This document shows, piece by piece, positions 33,814-43,154 of a stretch of DNA of 64,000 nt. How positions within the stretch are numbered: the stretch's first letter is position 1; every line of letters begins with the position of its first letter. The translations under genes and the position numbers were made by a program. Source of the stretch: Pedobacter sp. Leaf250 (GTDB lineage: Bacteria > Bacteroidota > Bacteroidia > Sphingobacteriales > Sphingobacteriaceae); contig NZ_CAKLBU010000004.1 in assembly GCF_920984735.1 (NCBI RefSeq), positions 124,001 through 188,000 of the forward strand. Reading direction: 5' to 3'. A model generated the notes under the pieces. That model was not told the DNA's origin. It saw nothing but the letters and a program-made list of their open reading frames with translations, and did not search any database.

Positions 33814-36555
33814 ATGGCTCTAAGTTGGAATGAAATCAAAGATCGCGCAGTCGTCTTCTCTAAAGAGTGGGAAGATACATATAATGAGGAGGCAGAGGCT
33901 AAGCCATTCCTTGAAGCGTTCTTTAATATCTTTGGTATCACAAGAAAGCGAGTTGGCACCTTCGAACATAGAGTAAAAAAACTGAGTGAAACAGATGGTT
34001 ATATAGACTTGCTCTGGAAAGGCACCATCTTGATTGAAATGAAGACCAAGGGGAAAAATCTTGATAAAGCTTTTACACAAGCTAAAGAATACATTCATGG
34101 CATAAAAGAACATGAATTACCAAAGTACATATTAGTTTCAGACTTTGAGAACTTCCGTCTATTTGATACAGAAGAGCAAAAGACTATTGAATTTAAATTA
34201 AAAGATTTAGTCAGTCACGTTCAGCACTTTGGGTTTATAGCAGGCTATCAAAAAAGAATCTACAAAGAACAAGATCCTGTTAACATTAAAGCTGCCGAAT
34301 TAATGGGTAAGCTCCATGATAGATTAAAGGAAATTGGTTATGATGGTCATCCCTTAGAGGTTTATTTAGTTAGATTACTATTTTGCTTATTTGCTGAAGA
34401 TACAACGATCTTCGAACCACAACAGTTCCAAAATTATATCGAAGAGCGGACGAACGAAGATGGAAGTGACTTAGCATCTAAAATACAGGAGCTATTTCAA
34501 ACACTTAATACACCAAATGACAAGCGATTTAAAAACCTTGATGAGCAGCTAAATTCATTTCCTTATATAAACGGTAAGTTGTTTGAAGAGGTATTGCCTT
34601 CTGCAAGTTTCGATGCGTTAATGCGTAAATCATTATTAGAGTGTTGCTACATAGATTGGAGTAAGATCTCACCAGCCATATTTGGTTCGATGTTTCAAAG
34701 TGTAATGAACCCAAAAGAAAGAAGAAATTTAGGTGCTCACTATACAAGCGAAAAAAATATATTGAAGCTTATAAAGCCATTATTTCTTGACCAACTTTGG
34801 CAAGAGTTTGAAAGTTTAAGAAATACAAAAGGCAGGCAATTATCAGAGTTTCACAAACGTATAAGTCAATTAAAATTTCTTGATCCAGCATGTGGCTGTG
34901 GTAATTTTCTAGTTATTACATACAGAGAATTACGTTTATTAGAAATAGAAATTCTAAGAACTCTCAACAAGTCTGGTCAAGGATTTTTAGATGTGAGAGA
35001 AATCATACGGCTTGATGTAGACATGATGTTCGGAATTGAGTTTGAAGAGTTTCCCGCACGAATTGCCGAAGTAGCCATGTGGCTTATGGATCATCAAATG
35101 AACATGATAATTAGCAATGAGTTCGGTCAATACTTTATTAGATTACCATTAAAAAAAGCCGCTAAAATACACAATGCAAATGCCTTAACAATCAATTGGG
35201 AAACCGTAATTGCAAAATCCGATTTATCTTTTATTTTAGGAAATCCTCCTTTTATAGGCAAGCAGGTACAAAATGCTGAACAAAAACAAGACATGGAGCA
35301 GGTTTTTAGTGGGGTAACTGGAGTGGGAATATTGGACTATGTTACAGCATGGTACTTCAAAGCATCAAAATTTATACAAGGTACTACAATCTCGGTTGCA
35401 TTTGTTTCCACGAATTCTATCGTACAAGGCGAGCAGGTTGGTGCATTATGGGGGCTTTTACAGTCAAGATATGGAATAAAAATACATTTTGCACATAGAA
35501 CATTTAATTGGAGTAATGAGGCAAGAGGCAATGCCGCAGTACATGTAGTGATTATAGGTTTCGCTAATTATGATATTAACAGTAAGAGCATTTTTGAATA
35601 TACTGATATTAAAGCAGAGCCTCACGAAATTATTGTTAAAAACATAAATGCATATTTGATTGATGCTAAGGACATATTTGTTTTATCTAGAATGAAACCT
35701 ATATGTAATGTACCTGAAATTATAAAAGGTAGTGAAACAACAGACAATGGTCATTTTATGCTTAGTTCAGATGAAGTAGCATATTTAAAGATCAAATATA
35801 TCAATTCAGATGAGTTTATAAGGCCATTTCTTGGCGGAGGTGATTTTATAAACGGGAATATCCGTTATTGTTTATGGTTAAAGGATATAGCACCGAGGAC
35901 AATAAGAGATATACCTTTTCTCACCGACAGGGTCGATAAAGTCAGAAAGTTTAGGAGCGAAAGTCCAAAAGTAAGAACTAGACACTGGGCTAAGTTTCCA
36001 ACGCTGTTTTCTGAAGATAGACAACCTACTGAGCGATACTTAATGCTTCCGAAAGTATCTTCCGAGAAGAGAGCATATATTCCCTTTGCGTTTGTAGAAC
36101 CCGAATTTATAGTTAATAATACAGCTTCCTACATACCAAATGCTTCATTATATATTTTCGGCGTTTTAGAAAGCAAGATGCACATGACATGGGTAAGCCA
36201 CATATGCGGAAGAATGAAAAGTGACTATGTTTATTCAAATAAGATCGTTTATAATAACTTTCCATGGCCTGAACAAATTAAGGATAAACATAAACTTGCA
36301 ATAGAGGTTGCGGCACAGAATGTAATTTCAATAAGAATGACTTTTCTTGACAGCACTTTAGCAGAACTCTATAATTTAGCCACTATGCCTCCAAGCCTAA
36401 CCAAGGCTCACATTGACTTGGACAAAGCAGTGGACATGGCTTATAGGACCCAACCATTTCCTAGTGATACTAAAAGAATGGAATATCTATTTGAACTCTA
36501 TGAGAGCTATACTAAAGACCTATTTACTAAAGTAAAAACTAAGATTAAGTCCTAG
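33814..36555 (+). CDS. MmeI-like type IIL restriction-modification enzyme
   Basis: A 913-residue single-chain enzyme closely resembling MmeI (919 residues) along its whole length, starting with MALSWNEIKDRAVVFSKEWE, which fixes the start at ATG 33814 instead of an upstream TTG. N-terminal nuclease domain: IDLLWKGTILIEMKTKGKNL with the D...ExK residues near 65, 75 and 77. Methyltransferase: motif I DPACGCGNF (about 356-364) and motif IV NPPF (about 475), giving an N6-adenine methylase. The C-terminal target recognition domain (about 640-860) is more divergent, so the recognition sequence cannot be read. It would cut unmodified invading DNA and methylate one strand of its own. Confidence 0.95.
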   Translation: MALSWNEIKDRAVVFSKEWEDTYNEEAEAKPFLEAFFNIFGITRKRVGTFEHRVKKLSETDGYIDLLWKGTILIEMKTKGKNLDKAFTQAKEYIHGIKEHELPKYILVSDFENFRLFDTEEQKTIEFKLKDLVSHVQHFGFIAGYQKRIYKEQDPVNIKAAELMGKLHDRLKEIGYDGHPLEVYLVRLLFCLFAEDTTIFEPQQFQNYIEERTNEDGSDLASKIQELFQTLNTPNDKRFKNLDEQLNSFPYINGKLFEEVLPSASFDALMRKSLLECCYIDWSKISPAIFGSMFQSVMNPKERRNLGAHYTSEKNILKLIKPLFLDQLWQEFESLRNTKGRQLSEFHKRISQLKFLDPACGCGNFLVITYRELRLLEIEILRTLNKSGQGFLDVREIIRLDVDMMFGIEFEEFPARIAEVAMWLMDHQMNMIISNEFGQYFIRLPLKKAAKIHNANALTINWETVIAKSDLSFILGNPPFIGKQVQNAEQKQDMEQVFSGVTGVGILDYVTAWYFKASKFIQGTTISVAFVSTNSIVQGEQVGALWGLLQSRYGIKIHFAHRTFNWSNEARGNAAVHVVIIGFANYDINSKSIFEYTDIKAEPHEIIVKNINAYLIDAKDIFVLSRMKPICNVPEIIKGSETTDNGHFMLSSDEVAYLKIKYINSDEFIRPFLGGGDFINGNIRYCLWLKDIAPRTIRDIPFLTDRVDKVRKFRSESPKVRTRHWAKFPTLFSEDRQPTERYLMLPKVSSEKRAYIPFAFVEPEFIVNNTASYIPNASLYIFGVLESKMHMTWVSHICGRMKSDYVYSNKIVYNNFPWPEQIKDKHKLAIEVAAQNVISIRMTFLDSTLAELYNLATMPPSLTKAHIDLDKAVDMAYRTQPFPSDTKRMEYLFELYESYTKDLFTKVKTKIKS

Positions 36556-36874
36556 CAAAAATTCTAAATTATACTAAAACAGGGCATTATAAAGCTTAGA
36601 GGAAAATAAATACTGCCAAATATAATAACTCATAAGTACCCGTCCAAAAGAAGGTACTTAAACTTAAGAGCATCTGTATAGTTGAAGGTTTTACAAGGTA
36701 CAAAGCGAATCATGCAGACGACTCACGATAGCTTTCTAAATGATCAATAATTTCCAATTTTGGTTTGTAAGAAAAATTGCTTGACAACTATTTTTATCAA
36801 TACAACTTCATTAATTTTTTAAATTTAATGTGAGTTTTTATTGAAAATTGTCATGCCAAAGATAAATTAAGATT
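36556..36874. other. Gene-free spacer after the MmeI-like gene
   Basis: It holds a stem TAAGTACC / GGTACTTA at 36633-36660 (12-nt loop) and otherwise AT-rich sequence without a plausible gene. It leads into the conserved block of R1 copy 5. Confidence 0.5.
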
Positions 36875-36921
36875 TTCTATCGCTTTATAAGGGCACAAGG
36901 TTTAAAACATTCCTATTTATA
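36875..36921 (+). repeat. Conserved block upstream of R1 copy 5
   Basis: CTATCGCTTTATAAGGGC and AAGGTTTAAAACATTC, nearly identical to the block before copy 4. Confidence 0.65.
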
Positions 36922-36979
36922 AATATCCAAAATTAAAACCTACCTCTTAAATAATAGAATTAATCAAATTTTTGGATAT
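36922..36979 (+). repeat. R1 hairpin repeat, copy 5
   Basis: 58 bp, arms AATATCCAAAA / TTTTTGGATAT, centre AACCTACCTCTTAAATAA. Next gene starts 126 bp downstream. Confidence 0.85.
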
Positions 36980-37104
36980 CAATAAATATATCCAATTACT
37001 GACTGTCACATTTTTCTTCTAAAATTCTAGATCAGTACTTTCAAATTTTCAAATTCATTCAATATAATTGTTTATTATATTTGGCGAATCTAAATTATAT
37101 AAAA

Positions 37105-38001
37105 ATGAATCTAATAGAGCATTCTGATTTGCTTTTCGAAATCCAACCTATTCTAAAACCAAAAACAGCCTATACGACCGACTATAAAGAAAAGATATTT
37201 TCGGACGTAAATAAATATCGGAGAAATATTGAAAAATTGGAAGAATTAAAACCTCTTGTTTCAACTATTGAAAGACTAAAAAACACGTCACTTTTTAAAA
37301 TAACTGGAGACCAAATTAGCGTTCCAACATCGAATGCCTCTGAGATTGAGGCAATAATTAGTGATTTAGAATCCAAAATAGATTTAATGATACAAATGAT
37401 TAGGTCGTCTAAGCTGTTTGGCCAAGAGGATTTGCTATTCATAAAGTTACCAGAATTTAAGTCATTTGATGAGCTTGCGAAATATTCCAAGGATTTGCAA
37501 AAAGCTATTGAAATTCCAATCACTGATGAAGCAATTAATGGAGAAGTAAATATTATCGGTGCAGATCAAGGATCCGTGATACTTTATGTAGCATTGGGAA
37601 CGATAGCCGCAGTAAAACTAATTGCTGGAATATGTTGGTCTGCGGCCGTTATAAAAAAGAAAAATGCAGAGGCGAATATGTTTGTTGAACATGCAAAAAC
37701 ATTAGAACTGAAAAATGAGGCATTAGATGCGATAATAGATGCTCAAAAAAAGCAATTGAAAAATATAGCTGAAGCTGAAGCTTCTGCGTTAGCTAATGGC
37801 TTGCTAAATCACAATGATCCAGAAACAATAAATAGATTGAAGCTTTCCATGGATATAATAGCTAATTTGATAGACAAAGGAGCCAAAATTCTTCCTATGA
37901 CTAAAAATGAAGATATTCAAAAATCCTTCCCTAATTACAATGCGCTTGACTTAATCGAATCTTCAATCAGACAAATTCAATCTGGTGATAGAAATAACTA
38001 G
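37105..38001 (+). CDS. Coiled-coil protein with one central membrane segment
   Basis: A 298-residue protein when started at ATG 37105; an in-frame TTG 24 bp upstream is less likely. The N-terminal half is helical (IEAIISDLESKIDLMIQMIR), a hydrophobic segment follows (VILYVALGTIAAVKLIAGIC), then a long coiled coil (KNEALDAIIDAQKKQLKNIAEA). No family is recognised. It is the first gene of the block that continues with radC, the OLD-like gene and the NERD gene; a membrane sensor or effector role is possible but unproven. Confidence 0.6.
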   Translation: MNLIEHSDLLFEIQPILKPKTAYTTDYKEKIFSDVNKYRRNIEKLEELKPLVSTIERLKNTSLFKITGDQISVPTSNASEIEAIISDLESKIDLMIQMIRSSKLFGQEDLLFIKLPEFKSFDELAKYSKDLQKAIEIPITDEAINGEVNIIGADQGSVILYVALGTIAAVKLIAGICWSAAVIKKKNAEANMFVEHAKTLELKNEALDAIIDAQKKQLKNIAEAEASALANGLLNHNDPETINRLKLSMDIIANLIDKGAKILPMTKNEDIQKSFPNYNALDLIESSIRQIQSGDRNN

Positions 38002-38217
38002 GAATATAAAAATTCGGTAAATTGATGTACGTTTATATTCCAAATGTCAGAAAATTAAAAATATTTAATTATTTAACAAAAATAACCTTTCAGCTCAACA
38101 CATTTCAAGAAATTCCGGCATAAACACACCACCCACCATATAACCCATTTATTCCGTTGCTTCTTGACTTAGTTGAGTTGAAAGCTTGCTCAAGTACCAT
38201 AATTAATTAAATATTTT

Positions 38218-38673
38218 ATGGTACACAAAACATTCAAAGTAGCTGAAGTACAAGTAAGCTACAAGCCAGATTACAAAGCATCTGAAAGACCTAAAATCTC
38301 TTCATCTAAGCAAGCCTATGATTTGCTAATGCAACAATGGGATTTAGGCAAAATAGAGCTCTTAGAACAGAGTAAAATGATTCTACTAAACAGGCAGAAT
38401 AGGGTTCTTGGATTAGTTGACATATCAACAGGAGGTGTGAGTGGGACTATTCTTGATCCTAAAATCATATTTTCCATAGCATTAAAAGCCAATACATCAG
38501 CTATAATTTTATGTCATAACCATCCTAGCGGAAATACTCAACCAAGCCAATCTGATATTAAATTAACTAATCAGTTGAAAGAGGGTGGTAAATTATTAGA
38601 GATTCTAGTTTGGGATCATTTGATTATTACAAATGAAAATTATTACAGTTTTGCTGATGATGGCATGATGTAA
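38218..38673 (+). CDS. RadC-family JAB/MPN+ domain protein
   Basis: A 151-residue RadC-like protein. The JAMM metal site is visible as CHNHPSGNTQPSQSD with the two His and the Asp, and LDPKIIFSIALKANTSAIIL precedes it as in the family. The N-terminal helix-hairpin-helix part of long RadC proteins is absent, the usual short form on mobile elements. Despite the name it is not proven to act in recombination repair; it is frequent in island and phage cargo. A terminator hairpin follows. Confidence 0.9.
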   Translation: MVHKTFKVAEVQVSYKPDYKASERPKISSSKQAYDLLMQQWDLGKIELLEQSKMILLNRQNRVLGLVDISTGGVSGTILDPKIIFSIALKANTSAIILCHNHPSGNTQPSQSDIKLTNQLKEGGKLLEILVWDHLIITNENYYSFADDGMM

Positions 38674-38678
38674 AAAAT

Positions 38679-38707
38679 ATTAGCTTGGGTTAATCACCCA
38701 GGCTAAT
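38679..38707 (+). terminator. Terminator hairpin after radC
   Basis: Stem ATTAGCTTGGGT / ACCCAGGCTAAT (one G-T pair) with a 5-nt loop followed by an AT-rich, T-containing tail, 6 bp after the stop codon. Confidence 0.7.
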
Positions 38708-38725
38708 TTAAATTTTTATTAGAGA

Positions 38726-38775
38726 ATGCCCCTCGTAAAAAGTAAAGTCATATTCCCTATAGCTTCATTAAGCGT
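38726..38775 (+). repeat. Degenerate copy of the block found upstream of R1
   Basis: TGCCCCTCGTAAAAAGTAAA and TATTCCCTATAGC resemble the block before R1 copies 2 and 6, but no R1 hairpin follows. It may mark a lost boundary between the radC and OLD-like genes. Confidence 0.4.
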
Positions 38776-38913
38776 ATCCTGTAATGAAAGTATTTTTAGA
38801 TAACTCAGGTTTCAGAAACGAACTTTCTTTCTTCTGAAGCCCGAAATTCTTTAACAATTTGGTAACACAAGATAATCTATCTTATATTTAGAGTTTTAAA
38901 TTAATACTCTAAC

Positions 38914-40869
38914 ATGATCGTTTCAATCTTTTTAAGACATTTTAAAGTCTACAAAGGAATTAATTACCTGCCAATTTCTGAGGGGTATCGTTTTTCAAGC
39001 ATCATCGGTGAAAATGGTTGTGGGAAAAGTTCAATACTTGAGGCCTTAGATTTTTGTTTCAATAAAAAAGGAGCCACGGATTGGCCAGTCAATAATGATG
39101 CGAAATCAGATGGAATAAGCGGTGATAATTTCCCATATATTGTTCCTGTTTACCTAATTCATAAATCAAAATTACGAAATGAGGCTAAAGCTGATTCAGA
39201 GCAATTTGCAAAAGCTAAACTTCTATCTGATTTTCTATGGGCTACAACATTGAAGGCCAAAGGAAAATTTTATGATGACTTCTACAAGCATCGTGAGGAG
39301 TTAGCAAGTTCCTATGATAAAGAAGACTATTTCCTACTTTTGGCTGGAAAAAAATATAACGATCCAGGTACATATTTTGGCTCTTTCCATAACCAATTAG
39401 TTTTTATTAATGACAAACCGAATGAGTCATATGACGACCTAGAATTGCAAAAATATTTTAAAGGTTTTTACGAGTACTTAAATTCTCACTATTCATATAT
39501 TTATATTCCAGTAGAAACTGACGTTCAAACTTATACCAAGCTTGAAACACAGGACATGCAAAAACTTATGGATAAAAATATCCAGAAAGAAATTGAAAAG
39601 GCGATTACCGTTAAAACAATTAATCAAATAAATAAAGATCTCGATAAATTTGTCAAAGAAATAGAAGATGTTTTAGAAATCTATCATTATAAGGGACATT
39701 ACAAAAATAATTTGACGATGCCAGATTTGGTATCAAAAATTATTGAAGCATTTTTTTCGATTAAAGTATTAAATCGTAAAACTGAAAATTCAAAATCAAT
39801 CCCTGTTACAGAATTGAGTTCAGGAGAAAAGAGGAAAGCATTAATAGACGTAGCATATTCATTTCTAATAAAGAATAATGATCGGGAAAGTAACATAATT
39901 CTTGCTATTGATGAACCTGAGGCTTCTCTACATATATCAAATTGCTATGAACAGTTCGACAAACTATTCAGAATAAGTACAAATCATCAAATTTTGGTTT
40001 CCACACATTGGTATGGCTTTTTACCGATAATCAGTAATGGTAGTGCGACTGCTATAACAAAGAATTTAAAAAATGAAGTGAGTTTCAAATTCCTTAATCT
40101 ATACAACTACAGAGAAAACATTCTACATTCTAGAAAACTTCATAAAGGACCATTACCTATTGATTATAATATAAAAAGCTACAACGACTTAGTTCAATCA
40201 ATTATAATTTCAATAATGCAACCAAAACCTTACCACTGGATTGTTTGCGAGGGTCAATCAGAAAAAATCTATTTTGATCACTATTTTTCTAAAGAAATTC
40301 AAGACGATAATTTAAGGATACTTCCAGTTGGTGGATATAAAGAAGTAAAAAAAATTTACAGCTATTTAATAACGCCAATAAAAGATCCTGATTATACAAT
40401 TACAGGTAAGGTTTATTGCTTAATTGATACTGATACTGAGCGGATAGAGGTGCCTGAGTTTGTTAAAGAAAAAAATTTATTCTTTGAGAGGTTAATATTA
40501 AAACATGAGGGATCGATCCTTGTTGATGTTAATAATAATCTTACTAGCCCACCAACTGAAATTGAGGATTGCTTAAACCCTATAATATTTTATCACACTT
40601 TACAAGAATTTATTCAGGAATACGAAGACATTAAGCAATTGTTTGACACGAAGATACTTGATTATGAAGAAAGATATTCAGCAGATTTCCTCGACCTTAC
40701 GAAGAAAGAAAAAGCAACAATCAAAGCCTTTTTTGATGACAATAGTGGATATAATAAAATTCTTTTTGCAAGAAAATATGTTCAACTTGCAAACACTCCC
40801 TTTTTCAAATCATCGGACAAACTTGAATGGATCGAAGATATTAAGAAAAAACTATACCCAAGTAAATAG
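38914..40869 (+). CDS. OLD-like AAA ATPase with TOPRIM nuclease domain
   Basis: A 651-residue protein. ATPase part: Walker A IIGENGCGKSS (32-39), signature-like ELSSGEKRK (about 296-302), Walker B IILAIDEPEASLH (about 328-340) and STHW (about 363). C-terminal TOPRIM part: WIVCEGQSEKIYFDHYF (about 443-458, the acidic Glu) and YCLIDTDTE (about 500-506). This is the layout of OLD-family nucleases, several of which defend against phages (P2 Old, Gabija GajA, PARIS AriA). No UvrD-like GajB follows; a NERD-domain gene does, 122 bp downstream. Defence function is inference. Confidence 0.85.
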   Translation: MIVSIFLRHFKVYKGINYLPISEGYRFSSIIGENGCGKSSILEALDFCFNKKGATDWPVNNDAKSDGISGDNFPYIVPVYLIHKSKLRNEAKADSEQFAKAKLLSDFLWATTLKAKGKFYDDFYKHREELASSYDKEDYFLLLAGKKYNDPGTYFGSFHNQLVFINDKPNESYDDLELQKYFKGFYEYLNSHYSYIYIPVETDVQTYTKLETQDMQKLMDKNIQKEIEKAITVKTINQINKDLDKFVKEIEDVLEIYHYKGHYKNNLTMPDLVSKIIEAFFSIKVLNRKTENSKSIPVTELSSGEKRKALIDVAYSFLIKNNDRESNIILAIDEPEASLHISNCYEQFDKLFRISTNHQILVSTHWYGFLPIISNGSATAITKNLKNEVSFKFLNLYNYRENILHSRKLHKGPLPIDYNIKSYNDLVQSIIISIMQPKPYHWIVCEGQSEKIYFDHYFSKEIQDDNLRILPVGGYKEVKKIYSYLITPIKDPDYTITGKVYCLIDTDTERIEVPEFVKEKNLFFERLILKHEGSILVDVNNNLTSPPTEIEDCLNPIIFYHTLQEFIQEYEDIKQLFDTKILDYEERYSADFLDLTKKEKATIKAFFDDNSGYNKILFARKYVQLANTPFFKSSDKLEWIEDIKKKLYPSK

Positions 40870-40991
40870 TCGTTAAGCCATGAAAAGATAAAATAATCTG
40901 AAAGTTATTTGAAATTAATTCTTGTAAATTGACAACCCATTTAGAGTTAAGGCGATAAGTAAAACGAAAGTATTAGTAATCGGCAGATAGA

Positions 40992-42080
40992 ATGTGCAGA
41001 ACATACAACACGATTGGTTCACTCTCGACTTTAAAATCACATTTAGAGGAGAACAATATTCATGACTTCAAATCCTTAAAAGAAGTAATTAATTTTCAAA
41101 ATTCATATCCAACTATCAGAAAACAATTAATTTTAACTCATGAGAAACTTATTGAGGAAGAGAAAAATTTGCTTAAAATAGATTTACAGCAATTAGAAAC
41201 CAATATAGAAAAAGAAAAACAACAAGCAGAAATAAGATTGACTGTTGAGATTATGGCTCTTAAACAGGAAATAAACGTTTCAATAAGTGATGAACCAAAA
41301 AACTTAATTCCTAGACTTAAAAAAAATATTCTAGATTGGAATAACAAAAGGAAACTTCAAAATAAGGAACAAGATTTTGATAGAGAGGTATTTAAATCAA
41401 TTAAAAACCTCGTTGAGATTCAACAAGTCAAGCAGAACCGTTTTGATTTTATAGCCACACAATTTAACCAAGCTGTTGAAGAAAGCGCCCAAGTTGCCTG
41501 GACCGAGATTGACAGGAAGAAACTAGTAATTGACGAATCAAGCAATTACATCTATGGTGCATTGGGAGAACAAAAAGTTGTAAAAACATTGGAAGCCCTC
41601 TCAGATGAATACTATCTGATTAACGATTTTGACATTACCTTTTTCAATGCGATCTATAACAAAAGAGATAATGAATATATTAAGTCAGTGCAAATTGATC
41701 ATATACTTATAGGGCCATCAGGAATATTTATTATTGAAACAAAAAATTGGAGCGAAAAATCAATTGAAAATTTAAACTTGCGTTCACCAGTTGATCAGAT
41801 TAGACGAGCAAGTTTAATTTTATTTAAGTTTCTGAATAATGACATCGGAAATTTCCACCTAAACTTAGGTAAACATCACTGGGGTGATAAAAAAATTTCA
41901 ATTAAAAATGTAATCGTTCTGATTAATACCAGACCGCAAGGGGAATTCCAATATGTTAAAGTTGTAACATTGAATGAATTACTCAGCTATGTAAACTATT
42001 TTAAACCAGTGTTTTCGAAAGATGAAACACAACGAATTGCAGAATTTCTTTTAAAAATAAATGATCAGAAAACTATTTAG
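40992..42080 (+). CDS. NERD-domain nuclease-like protein with N-terminal coiled coil
   Basis: A 362-residue protein. Residues 50-160 are a charged coiled coil (DLQQLETNIEKEKQQAEIRL). The NERD domain follows with YGALGEQKVV (about 186-195), VQIDHILIGPSG (about 233-244) and FIIETKNWSE (about 245-254): the G..E, D and ExK residues of a PD-(D/E)xK-type nuclease fold. Same strand as the OLD-like gene and in the same R1-bounded block, so a two-component system is plausible. No membrane segment is present. Confidence 0.85.
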   Translation: MCRTYNTIGSLSTLKSHLEENNIHDFKSLKEVINFQNSYPTIRKQLILTHEKLIEEEKNLLKIDLQQLETNIEKEKQQAEIRLTVEIMALKQEINVSISDEPKNLIPRLKKNILDWNNKRKLQNKEQDFDREVFKSIKNLVEIQQVKQNRFDFIATQFNQAVEESAQVAWTEIDRKKLVIDESSNYIYGALGEQKVVKTLEALSDEYYLINDFDITFFNAIYNKRDNEYIKSVQIDHILIGPSGIFIIETKNWSEKSIENLNLRSPVDQIRRASLILFKFLNNDIGNFHLNLGKHHWGDKKISIKNVIVLINTRPQGEFQYVKVVTLNELLSYVNYFKPVFSKDETQRIAEFLLKINDQKTI

Positions 42081-42112
42081 ATATTGCAGCTCAATTAGAA
42101 GTTAATCAAAAG

Positions 42113-42191
42113 TTGCCCTCCTAAAAGTAGAGTTAAATGTTCCTATCATTTTTATAAGGGCTATCTTCTTAATGAGTTTTGCAATAAATGA
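42113..42191 (+). repeat. Conserved block upstream of R1 copy 6
   Basis: GCCCTCCTAAAAG and TTTTTATAAGGGC form an imperfect stem (42115-42161) around GTTCCTATC. It matches the block before copy 2. Confidence 0.6.
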
Positions 42192-42250
42192 AATATCCAA
42201 AATCAGAAACCTTCCCTTAAATATATAGATTGGTAAAGTTTTTGGATATT
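42192..42250 (+). repeat. R1 hairpin repeat, copy 6
   Basis: 59 bp, arms AATATCCAAAA / TTTTTGGATATT, centre AAACCTTCCCTTAAATATA. A 210-bp leader follows that is homologous to the one after copy 7. Confidence 0.85.
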
Positions 42251-42465
42251 CTATTTTCCACGAAAATTAATATCTTGCCGAACTAAATTAACAAATATGC
42301 CCTATCTCCCATCGGTTCAGATTTTTACTACCATCTAAACACACAAAAAGATTATTTAAAATACGTAATAATTAAATTATGCAAAACTGTACCGATTACT
42401 TGCTATGTGAGGCTTCAAGTTAAGGTTGTTGCGTATATTTTGGTGTCATATGGCATTTTAAAAAC
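42251..42465 (+). repeat. Leader after R1 copy 6 (paralogous to 43931-44128)
   Basis: It shares TTAATATCTTGCCGAACTAA (promoter-like TATCTTG at 42271), AAATATGC with a start codon at the same place, a decayed coding segment reading KDYLKYVIIKL, and GCGTATATTTTG just before a cassette-like 5' end. The frame is broken after 13 codons here. Confidence 0.6.
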
Positions 42466-42476
42466 GACAAACACGA

Positions 42477-43058
42477 ATGAAAAAATTGATAAAAATTGAC
42501 TGGACAAAGAATAAACCAACACTATCCAAAAAACTGAATGTTTTTGGCAGCCTTTTGCTTTTCTTGTCATTCACTATACAAATGTTTCTATATAATACAT
42601 GGGATGAAAAAATAAAACAATTTGACCAAGCAAATAGAGACTTTACAGAAATGACAAGAACCTCATTGGAATACCAAAATTTATATCTTGGATTACAAAG
42701 CCAGGACAGCCTAACAAAGCAGCTATATCAAGCTAATTTTATTAAAGCGGCTGCCGAAAAATACAGAATGGGTAAGATTATCTCAACTAATGCTGAATTA
42801 GTAGGAAGTAAAGAAGATGCAAAAAAGTTTGTTGACAATACAAATGTGTTGTTAGCATCTATTCAACAAGTAACCGACTTAAACACACTATATGCTTTTG
42901 TGCAAATTGCGGATGCAAAAATTCCAGAAAATCGAAAATTAAAAGCTGAATGGATGGATAAAATGAACTTTAAGAAGAAAACAGCATCATTCTTTTTCTT
43001 AGCCTTTCAGATTTTAGGCTCAATTATGCTGGTTCTAGGTTTTAGATATCAAAATTAA
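42477..43058 (+). CDS. Small membrane protein with two terminal helices
   Basis: A 193-residue protein with a helix near the N-terminus (LNVFGSLLLFLSFTIQMFLY), about 110 residues outside the cytoplasm with coiled-coil character, and a helix at the C-terminus (ASFFFLAFQILGSIMLVLGF). No family is recognised. Its 5' flank, GTGTCATATGGCATTTTAAA, resembles the 5' ends of the cassettes at 44129 and 45611, so it may be a decayed cassette without its 3' attC. Confidence 0.65.
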   Translation: MKKLIKIDWTKNKPTLSKKLNVFGSLLLFLSFTIQMFLYNTWDEKIKQFDQANRDFTEMTRTSLEYQNLYLGLQSQDSLTKQLYQANFIKAAAEKYRMGKIISTNAELVGSKEDAKKFVDNTNVLLASIQQVTDLNTLYAFVQIADAKIPENRKLKAEWMDKMNFKKKTASFFFLAFQILGSIMLVLGFRYQN

Positions 43059-43154
43059 ATTTAGGATAAGAGTTTGGAAGAAAAATAGATTTGATAGAAA
43101 ATTGGCAAATAACCATCAAAATATACATGAAACAGTAAGATATTTTCAAAATCA

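Noticed and set aside
38914..42080. Gabija system (GajA/GajB)
   Set aside because: The OLD-like protein could be GajA-like but the next gene is a NERD protein, not a UvrD-like helicase.
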